From the NCBI GenBank assembly GCA_023390655.1, contig JAEWCL010000008.1, forward strand, positions 1 through 19,631: DNA of 19,631 nucleotides. The letters run 5' to 3'. The notes below the pieces were generated by a model. The model worked only from the letters and a program-made list of their open reading frames with translations, made no database searches and was not told where the DNA came from. Each line of letters starts with the position of its first letter. Within the stretch, counting starts at the first letter, position 1. A program made the translations under genes and the position numbers. This DNA is from Bacillota bacterium (GTDB lineage: Bacteria > Bacillota > Clostridia > Christensenellales > CAG-138). Positions 14,585 to 19,631 of this stretch are shown here, piece by piece.

Positions 14585-15184
14585 TTATTTCCTAAAACTT
14601 GCGCCCACAGGCAGCACGGCACGCCCATATGTGGCGTTTACGACATTGGCGGCGCATCCATAGAAGGAAACGAGCGCGATCAGGAGTTCCGATATGGCGG
14701 CAAGCATGTGCATGGGTTGTTCCAGAATGCCCAGCGTGCTCAGCGTCAGGCCCACAAACAGCAGATCAATGAGCACAAATATAATGGTCAGGACTTTATT
14801 GGTCTTGAGCGAGGCAAACGTCATGATGAGCGTAAAGATGAGATACCCGGCAAACGCTACGCCCAGCTGGTGCCCATCCGCATCCGCCTGCATCTCTACC
14901 CCCAAAGCGCCCAGCTTGACAAGCCAGGTAAACGCTACACCAAGCCAAAACAGGCCGTATGCGCCAAACGCGGTTGTTCCAAATACATTGTTCCGCTTGC
15001 TGTCGCCAATGGCTGCAAACAGCTGCGCAATCGCGCCCAGGAAGATTGCCCATGGAATCACAAGGGACACGCCTTCTGTCCATCCAAGCTTCTGGCTGGA
15101 GGCGACCAAGGTGACCATAGCAAGGCCAAACAAGCCAAGGGCGGAAGGATCTGCTGTGGTAATTTTCGTCTCATTGGTTTGCAT
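14585..15184 (-). CDS. Acetate/succinate uptake transporter (GPR1/FUN34/YaaH family)
   Basis: The start is placed at the ATG at 15184, preceded by AAGGAGC; a longer frame from 15268 would add an unlikely N-terminus and bury the promoter. The 199-residue protein has six hydrophobic helices, as expected of this family. The family's N-terminal signature, usually NPAPLGL.g, appears as ADPSALGLFGLAM just before the first helix. Other conserved stretches are GLFWLGVAFTWL and the C-terminal YGCAANVVNATYGRAVLPVG. Family members (SatP/YaaH) move acetate, succinate or related short acids with protons across the cell membrane. It has its own promoter and terminator, so it is likely a single-gene unit. 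Transport direction and substrate are inferred from the family. Confidence 0.85.
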   Translation of the reverse strand: MQTNETKITTADPSALGLFGLAMVTLVASSQKLGWTEGVSLVIPWAIFLGAIAQLFAAIGDSKRNNVFGTTAFGAYGLFWLGVAFTWLVKLGALGVEMQADADGHQLGVAFAGYLIFTLIMTFASLKTNKVLTIIFVLIDLLFVGLTLSTLGILEQPMHMLAAISELLIALVSFYGCAANVVNATYGRAVLPVGASFRK

Positions 15185-15229
15185 GTTGGAGTTGCTCCTT
15201 TTAATGAATAAATAGGCACACAAGCATTT

Positions 15230-15258
15230 ATGATAGCAAAAACGGCACCAAGAATCAA
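15230..15258 (-). promoter_or_regulatory. Promoter of the transporter gene
   Basis: On the minus strand TTGATT (15253-15258), a 17-base spacer and TATCAT (15230-15235) lie about 45 bases before the ATG at 15184. The spacing is ideal and both boxes are one base off consensus in key positions. Confidence 0.6.
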
Positions 15259-15303
15259 GATTCGGCATCGGTCTTTGTATCAGGAAATGAAAGGCACATA
15301 AAA

Positions 15304-15331
15304 ACAGCCCCGGTTAAAAGACCGGGGCTGT
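15304..15331 (-). terminator. Strong Rho-independent terminator of the NlpC/P60 gene
   Basis: A perfect 11-base stem ACAGCCCCGGT (15304-15314) / ACCGGGGCTGT (15321-15331) with a TAAAAG loop runs into a T-run on the minus strand. It begins 20 bases past the stop at 15352. Confidence 0.9.
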
Positions 15332-15351
15332 GACGGTATAACGCTTTTCGC

Positions 15352-17130
15352 TTAGAACACGCGGAACCCTGCAACAAAGTTGCGCTTCCAGTAAGAGGAG
15401 TTTTGGATGGCGCTGCCGGTAATGCGCACCTTGCCTTCGCTCGAGGAAGCGTCGATCATTTTGCCGCCTCCCAGATAAATGCCCACATGCCCCTTGAAGC
15501 TGACAATATCGCCCGCCTCCAGCTTATTCATATCAGAAATGCGCTGGTACTTCGTGGTCTTCTGCCAGGATGCGGAGGTCATATAGCCCTGCGTGACGCC
15601 TGCCTGATTGAGGCACCAATATACAAAGCCGGAGCAGTCAAACGTATTGGGGCCCTTGCCTGCGCGCACATACTTGCTCCCCAGCTTGGACTTTGCGATG
15701 GAGAGGAAGGTCGATACGCTCGCGCCGCCGTGCGAGGACGATCCGCCGCTTGAGCCGGAGGAGCTCGATCCCGAGGAACCGGAACTGGAGCCGGAGGAGC
15801 CAGAAGAGCTGGACCCGGAAGAGCCGGAGCTGGACGAACTGGAGCCCGAGCTCGCCTTCTTCGCGTCCGAGGACATCAGAACGTTCATGGTATGCTTGCC
15901 GACCTTACCGTCCGCAGAGAGACCGTTGCGTTCCTGGAACGCGCGCACCGCGCTTTCCGTACCGGAGCCGAAGTAACCGTCCGCAGTTTTCAGGTATTTA
16001 AGCTCCTTCAACCGCTGCTGCACCTTTTCCACATCAGAGCCCTTCATGCCGATCATCAGGGCATTCGCCTGCGCGCCGGAAGACATCAGCAGTTCGATGC
16101 TCTGCGGGCCAAGATAACCGTCCGCAATCAGGCCGTTGCGTTCCTGGAAACGGCGTACGGCGTTCTCCGTATCGTTGCCGTACTTCCCGTCCGCCTCCGT
16201 GGTCAGGTACCCAAGCTTTTTGAGCTTGTTTTGGTAGGTCCTGAGCTTTTCGCTGACCTCGCCGCGCTCAAAGTAGTTCGCCTTGGCATCCTCGCTGTAG
16301 AGCATTTCACGCGTCTGCTCGCCCACTTTGCCGTCGGCATACAGGCCGTTGCGCTCCTGGAATTTTTTTACCGCGGCTTCTGTTTCGGTACCGAAGTACT
16401 CGGTCGCTTTGTCAAGATATCCAAGCTCACGCAAGCGGATCTGGAGCTCCTTGACGTCATGGTCCTCAATACCGATGGAGATCACGTACTTCTGCGCCTG
16501 GTCAGACATCAAGAGCTCATACGTTTCTATGCCGACACAGCCGTCGATCGTCAGCTTATGCTGGCGCTGGAAGAGCTTTACAGCACCCTTGGTGATCGGG
16601 CCGTACTTGGTCGTGGGCTCGTCCCAGTCCATATAGCCAAGTTCCATCAGGCGCTCCTGGATTTCCGCCACAACGGGCGCGACCATACCTTCTTTGATAA
16701 TGGTATTGCTTGGATGCGGTTCCGGAGTCGGCGATGGCGTGGGCACAATGCCCGATGCGGAAGCAACCCCCTGGCCGCCGGAGCTCAGGGTATACGCGCC
16801 GACATCCATCACGATGCCGGGCGGCGTCGGGCTGGGCGATACGGGCAGCAGTGTTGCCTTCTTGCCCTTAGACCCTGCAATGATGGCGGCAGGGATGCCA
16901 ATGACCAGTAGGAGCAGCACGCCCAAAACCCCCAATGCACGGGGAGAGCGCCTCTTTACCTGGACGGCAAACGCATTCCATATGCTGCGCGCACGCGTCA
17001 TTGTCGCATGCATCTGTACGCGGCTTGCGCGTGAAAGAATGCGGCCTCTCGTGATGCGTCTTGCACGGCCGGATACATTCCGCGTCCCGGCGGACGCAGG
17101 AAGAGAGCGGCCTTTCGTTTGTCGATTCAT
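15352..17130 (-). CDS. Membrane-anchored NlpC/P60 peptidoglycan endopeptidase with four peptidoglycan-binding repeats
   Basis: This is a 592-residue protein. The first 64 residues are very basic (many Arg) and should stay in the cytoplasm. One membrane helix (66-86) follows, then a proline/serine/threonine linker (95-140). Four peptidoglycan-binding domain 1 repeats follow (about 146-208, 218-280, 288-350, 358-420), each with a L.ELGYL and AV..FQERNGL.ADG.VG pattern. A Ser/Gly-rich spacer (427-467) leads to the NlpC/P60 catalytic domain, with Cys499 in DCSGFVYWCL and His548 in GHVGIYLGGG. Such enzymes cut the stem peptide (D-Glu/meso-Dap or similar) outside the cell during division or remodelling. 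The start has a GGAAGG site. The membrane anchor in place of a cleavable signal peptide, and four binding modules, suggest it works close to the membrane. Confidence 0.92.
   Translation of the reverse strand: MNRQTKGRSLPASAGTRNVSGRARRITRGRILSRASRVQMHATMTRARSIWNAFAVQVKRRSPRALGVLGVLLLLVIGIPAAIIAGSKGKKATLLPVSPSPTPPGIVMDVGAYTLSSGGQGVASASGIVPTPSPTPEPHPSNTIIKEGMVAPVVAEIQERLMELGYMDWDEPTTKYGPITKGAVKLFQRQHKLTIDGCVGIETYELLMSDQAQKYVISIGIEDHDVKELQIRLRELGYLDKATEYFGTETEAAVKKFQERNGLYADGKVGEQTREMLYSEDAKANYFERGEVSEKLRTYQNKLKKLGYLTTEADGKYGNDTENAVRRFQERNGLIADGYLGPQSIELLMSSGAQANALMIGMKGSDVEKVQQRLKELKYLKTADGYFGSGTESAVRAFQERNGLSADGKVGKHTMNVLMSSDAKKASSGSSSSSSGSSGSSSSGSSGSSSGSSGSSSSGSSGGSSSHGGASVSTFLSIAKSKLGSKYVRAGKGPNTFDCSGFVYWCLNQAGVTQGYMTSASWQKTTKYQRISDMNKLEAGDIVSFKGHVGIYLGGGKMIDASSSEGKVRITGSAIQNSSYWKRNFVAGFRVF
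15730..15852 (-). repeat. Low-complexity Ser/Gly linker coding repeat
   Basis: About 41 codons encode almost only Ser and Gly in SSSGSSGSS-type units between the last peptidoglycan-binding repeat and the NlpC/P60 domain. The DNA is a degenerate tandem of short GGAGCC/GAGGA-like units and is a likely site of length change by slippage. Confidence 0.85.
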
Positions 17131-17179
17131 GTAACCTTCCGATTCTCATCGCACCGGGGTATGGTGCGGTACTATGCGT

Positions 17180-17188
17180 ATTATATCA
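17180..17188 (-). promoter_or_regulatory. Extended -10 promoter element of the NlpC/P60 gene
   Basis: TGATATAAT on the minus strand (17180-17188) is a consensus extended -10 element about 50 bases upstream of the ATG at 17130. No clear -35 box is seen. It lies in the divergent region shared with the acetyltransferase gene at 17344. Confidence 0.55.
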
Positions 17189-17252
17189 TTTTTCAGGCGG
17201 CATTGCGTGAATAATTATTGAATTCCTGCGCATCCCGCGCAAGCGCAATGTG

Positions 17253-17281
17253 TTGCATTTATGCAGTTCATCCGATAAACT
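17253..17281 (+). promoter_or_regulatory. Promoter of the SSAT-like acetyltransferase gene
   Basis: TTGCAT (17253-17258), a 17-base spacer and TAAACT (17276-17281) form a reasonable sigma-A promoter about 60 bases before the ATG at 17344. Confidence 0.5.
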
Positions 17282-17343
17282 GTGTATTTATCATGCAAAA
17301 TCACAAATCCGCATCAAGCCGTTGCGGGGAAAGGTACCTTCCA

Positions 17344-17817
17344 ATGTCCAAATTTGCTATCCGTCCGGCAACCGCAGAGGATATGCCGCTTGTGCTTACG
17401 CTCATTCAGGAACTTTCCGTCTACGAAAAGATGGAAGATCAGGTAACGGCAACGCTTGATAACCTCAACGAGTGGATTGTGGAAAAGCAGAAAGCGGAGG
17501 TTGTTCTCGGCGAATGGAACGGCGAGGCTGTCGGGTACGCGCTCTACTTCCACAATTTCTCCACGTTCCTTGGACGCTCCGGCATTTATCTGGAAGATAT
17601 CTATGTGAGGCCAAGATTCAGAGGCCAAGGCTTTGGCAAGGCCTTCTTCCGTTATCTCGCCGCACTGTGCCTTGCGCGGGGTTGCGGACGGCTGGAATGG
17701 TGCTGCCTGGACTGGAACAAGCCGAGCATCGATTTTTATCGATCCATGGGCGCTGTGCCCATGGAAGATTGGACCATCTACCGTCTTTCGGAGGACGCGC
17801 TGCACAAGCTCGTTTAA
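17344..17817 (+). CDS. GNAT acetyltransferase of the diamine/thialysine (SSAT-like) type
   Basis: The start at 17344 (MSKFAIRPAT) is chosen because it matches the usual family start; the frame is open farther upstream without homology. The 157-residue protein matches spermidine/spermine- and thialysine-type N-acetyltransferases almost motif by motif: IQELSVYEKMEDQV, the signature FHNFSTFLGRSGIYLEDIYV, the acetyl-CoA loop RPRFRGQGFGKAFF, then GCGRLEWCCLDWNKPSIDFY and the terminal DWTIYRLS. Homologues acetylate polyamines, thialysine or other primary amines using acetyl-CoA in the cytoplasm. The upstream GGGGAAAGG serves as ribosome binding site. It is a single gene, divergent from the NlpC/P60 gene and ending in a terminator at 17941-17965. 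The substrate is inferred from the family. Confidence 0.92.
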   Translation: MSKFAIRPATAEDMPLVLTLIQELSVYEKMEDQVTATLDNLNEWIVEKQKAEVVLGEWNGEAVGYALYFHNFSTFLGRSGIYLEDIYVRPRFRGQGFGKAFFRYLAALCLARGCGRLEWCCLDWNKPSIDFYRSMGAVPMEDWTIYRLSEDALHKLV

Positions 17818-17877
17818 GTCCTGCTGACGGCTCACAGTTTCAAAATAGCTGCGCCCCGCAGCGGCGCTTTCGCCCTG

Positions 17878-17932
17878 ACAGGAGGTTCCATTCGCCGCCG
17901 GCGACAGGTGCGGTGGCGGAGGTACTTCCTGT
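17878..17932 (+). other. Long imperfect hairpin after the acetyltransferase gene
   Basis: ACAGGAGGT (17878-17886) pairs with ACTTCCTGT (17924-17932), and CGCCGCCG (17893-17900) with CGGTGGCG (17911-17918), nearly as one continuous 55-base hairpin. Each stem contains one G-T position that would be a G-U pair only in plus-strand RNA, which suggests that the plus-strand transcript is the folded form. It sits in the 3' untranslated part of the acetyltransferase gene, just before its terminator. I do not recognise a named RNA family. Confidence 0.4.
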
Positions 17933-17940
17933 AATCCTCA

Positions 17941-17965
17941 AAAAAAGTGCAGCAGGCACTTTTTT
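17941..17965 (+). terminator. Rho-independent terminator of the SSAT-like gene
   Basis: A perfect stem AAAAAAGTGC (17941-17950) / GCACTTTTTT (17956-17965) with an AGCAG loop. The T-rich arm gives the tail on the plus strand. Confidence 0.8.
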
Positions 17966-17972
17966 GACAGTA

Positions 17973-18003
17973 AAAAAGAACCGACTGTTTGCCGGTTCTT
18001 TTT
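17973..18003 (-). terminator. Rho-independent terminator of the IspH-S1 gene
   Basis: A perfect 11-base stem AAAAAGAACCG (17973-17983) / CGGTTCTTTTT (17993-18003) lies 13 bases past the S1 stop codon. It has T-runs in both directions and so also backs up the convergent acetyltransferase terminator. Confidence 0.85.
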
Positions 18004-18016
18004 GATTTGCAATCCC

Positions 18017-19631
18017 TTATTTCTCGGATTCCAGTTCGTCAATGTTGAAGCCTTGAAAGAGATCCGCCAAGCTCGTGGTGGTGGACTGCACCGGGGGCAG
18101 ATCATAATCACCATCTTCGCTGCGGCGGGGGCGGCGTTCACGCTCCGGCCTGTCGGAGGAAGCGGCCTGCGGCGCACGCTCTGTACGCGGCTGGGGCGCA
18201 CGCTCCTGCCTGGGAGCCGATGCGCGTTCCGGACGCTGCTGGCGCTCCGTAGAGCGCTGCTCCTGGCGCTGTGCAAACTGGCGGTCACGCTCTGCGCGCT
18301 CTGCGGCCATCTGCTCTGCGATTTCAGGATTCTCCTCAAGGATAACTTCCTTGCGGCTCAAGCTGATGCGCTTGGCTTCCGGATTGACCTCGAGCACCTT
18401 GCAGCGCACGACATCGCCGACGTTGATTTCATCCTCAACCTTTGCAATGCGCCTTACGCTGACCTGGGAGATATGGATCAGGCCATCAATCGTGGGCTCA
18501 AGCGCTACAAATGCGCCAAACGGTACGATACGAACAACCTTGCCTTCTACAACGCTGCCAACGGGATACTTCTCCGCCGCCTGCGTCCAGGGTTTGGCCT
18601 GAAGCTGCTTGTAGCCCAAGGAAACGCGTTCCTTCTCGGCGTCCACATTGAGTACAACGACCTCCACCTGCTGACCGATCTTCAAAATATCGGAAGGATG
18701 CTTGACGCGGCCCCACGCGATATCCGTTACATGGATCAGGCCGTCAATGCCGCCGATGTCCACAAACGCGCCGAAATCCGTCAGCCTGCGCACGGTGCCG
18801 GTAATCTTGGAACCGACCTCAAGCGTGAGCCACTTCTGCTTCTTTTCGGCTTCCTGCTCGGCAAGCAGCACGTTCTTCTGAGAAGCGACAATGCGCTTGC
18901 GGGACTTGTCCACCTCGATCACGGAGAGCTTCATGGGCTGGCCCACAAACTCCGTCAGGTTTTCAACATACTTCGTGGAAACATGGGAGGCAGGAACAAA
19001 TGCGCGGACGCCATTGATGGTGGCAATCAAGCCGCCCTTGACGACCTCTTTGCCCACCGCATCAAACACGCGGCCTTCAATATCCGCTTCAGACATGAGC
19101 TCTTCCCAGAGCTTCTTGCCTTCAACGCTCTTGCGGGAAAGCAGTACGTTGCCTTCGCCGTCATTCACCTTGATGACCTCCACCTCGATGGGATCGCCAA
19201 CCTTGAGAACCTCTGCGGGGTTGACATCCGGGTCGGAGGAAAACTCGTTCTTAGGGATGAACCCATCAGATTTGTAGCCGATGTTGACGCATACTTCACC
19301 TTCGGCGATTTGGACAACGGTGCCGGTGAGCACCTGGCCATTGCGTATGCGCACCAAAGTCTTTTCAAAGGCTTCAGCAAAGCTGTCACCCGAATCGGCT
19401 GCTTCGGTGTCTTGTGCAGCGGAAGCTGCGATGGGCTCTTCGACGGCGGCCGCCTCAGCTACCACAGCCGCTGGGGCCTCTACCTGTACCGGATTGGATT
19501 CCGTTTCGGTGGATTCGACCGTCGTTTTTTCCAGTTCGTTCATTACTGTTACAACCTCCCTAATCATCCATTGCGGCGTTGATGCGCCTGCAACAATACC
19601 TATTATATCATTGGAATTGATTTTTTCAAGT
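18017..19631 (-). CDS. IspH-ribosomal protein S1 fusion (bifunctional; IspH part mostly outside the window)
   Basis: The frame is open from the right edge. The first codons give DIIGIVAGASTPQWMIREVV, the C-terminus of 4-hydroxy-3-methylbut-2-enyl diphosphate reductase (IspH, last step of the MEP isoprenoid pathway; family pattern VG.TAGASTP). It continues without a stop into MNELEK (19543) and 508 residues of S1 protein. These hold an acidic, alanine-rich linker, four S1 RNA-binding domains (each beginning like G..LTGTV, ending in a SRK or similar) and a disordered Arg/Glu/Gln-rich tail. Domains 3 and 4 are most canonical (TDFGAFVDIGGIDGLIHVTD; VPFGAFVALEP). IspH-S1 fusions are known in Clostridia. 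S1 binds mRNA at the ribosome. A GGGAGG site and promoter-like boxes before MNELEK may also allow a separate S1 protein. Confidence 0.9.
   Translation of the reverse strand, partial: LEKINSNDIIGIVAGASTPQWMIREVVTVMNELEKTTVESTETESNPVQVEAPAAVVAEAAAVEEPIAASAAQDTEAADSGDSFAEAFEKTLVRIRNGQVLTGTVVQIAEGEVCVNIGYKSDGFIPKNEFSSDPDVNPAEVLKVGDPIEVEVIKVNDGEGNVLLSRKSVEGKKLWEELMSEADIEGRVFDAVGKEVVKGGLIATINGVRAFVPASHVSTKYVENLTEFVGQPMKLSVIEVDKSRKRIVASQKNVLLAEQEAEKKQKWLTLEVGSKITGTVRRLTDFGAFVDIGGIDGLIHVTDIAWGRVKHPSDILKIGQQVEVVVLNVDAEKERVSLGYKQLQAKPWTQAAEKYPVGSVVEGKVVRIVPFGAFVALEPTIDGLIHISQVSVRRIAKVEDEINVGDVVRCKVLEVNPEAKRISLSRKEVILEENPEIAEQMAAERAERDRQFAQRQEQRSTERQQRPERASAPRQERAPQPRTERAPQAASSDRPERERRPRRSEDGDYDLPPVQSTTTSLADLFQGFNIDELESEK
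19602..19629 (-). promoter_or_regulatory. Possible internal promoter for S1 inside the IspH coding end
   Basis: On the minus strand TTGAAA (19624-19629), a 16-base spacer and TATAAT (19602-19607, with the extended TGA before it) lie about 60 bases before the MNELEK ATG at 19543. They overlap codons for IspH residues, so part of the match may be forced by the protein sequence. Confidence 0.4.

Noticed and set aside
15892..16911. 339-codon open frame on the plus strand
   Set aside because: Antisense to the repeated peptidoglycan-binding domains; its internal repeats merely mirror theirs.
18002..19582. 526-codon open frame on the plus strand
   Set aside because: It is fully antisense to the S1 gene, which has clear domains. 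The antisense openness follows from that gene's codon use, and the translation shows no known motif.
1..19631. CRISPR arrays, tRNA/rRNA genes, insertion sequences, phage genes
   Set aside because: Reading both strands, I saw no regularly spaced direct repeats, no tRNA-like cloverleaf with a terminal CCA context, and no transposase or integrase motifs.

Overview
The window looks like chromosomal DNA of a Gram-positive, moderate-GC Clostridia-type bacterium (Bacillota). The evidence is strong AGGAGG-type ribosome binding sites, sigma-A promoters, a four-domain ribosomal protein S1 that runs in frame from an IspH C-terminus (a fusion known in Clostridia), a LysM/GH18 protein of the spore-lysin type, and SH3-less NlpC/P60 wall hydrolase architecture. 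Most genes lie on the minus strand. I see no tRNA, rRNA, CRISPR array, intact transposase or phage gene.

Layout. 1-140: 5' end of a thiamine-diphosphate dehydrogenase E1-alpha gene with a near-perfect promoter. 385-1263: a class II sugar-phosphate aldolase/epimerase with a long, structured leader. 1579-2172: a SAM methyltransferase. 2245-2430: a small uncharacterised protein. 2546-6490: a cyclic-di-GMP block, with a membrane GGDEF cyclase and a 923-residue sensor-PAS-PAS-GGDEF-HD-GYP protein. 6491-7018: a gene-poor stretch with a relic that resembles a cupin. 7019-8987: a two-gene sugar operon (Gfo/Idh/MocA oxidoreductase, then a TIM-barrel sugar isomerase/epimerase), with a 2-hydroxyacid dehydrogenase relic upstream. 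9475-10545: a frameshifted GNAT acetyltransferase followed by an intact one.

10627-17130 is rich in cell-envelope genes: LysM-GH18; a convergent 881-residue protein joining a trypsin-like protease, the C-lobe of a protein kinase without catalytic residues, and TPR-like repeats, separated by two membrane segments; an acetate/succinate-type transporter; and a membrane-anchored NlpC/P60 hydrolase with four peptidoglycan-binding repeats. 17344-17817 is an SSAT-like acetyltransferase. 18017-19631 is the IspH-S1 fusion, cut by the window end.

Two themes stand out. First, the protease/pseudokinase/repeat protein is an unusual through-the-membrane design and the best candidate for an undescribed system. 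Second, the 1.0-1.5 kb and 6.5-10 kb regions carry several decayed genes around a surviving sugar operon. This suggests loss of a larger catabolic cluster.
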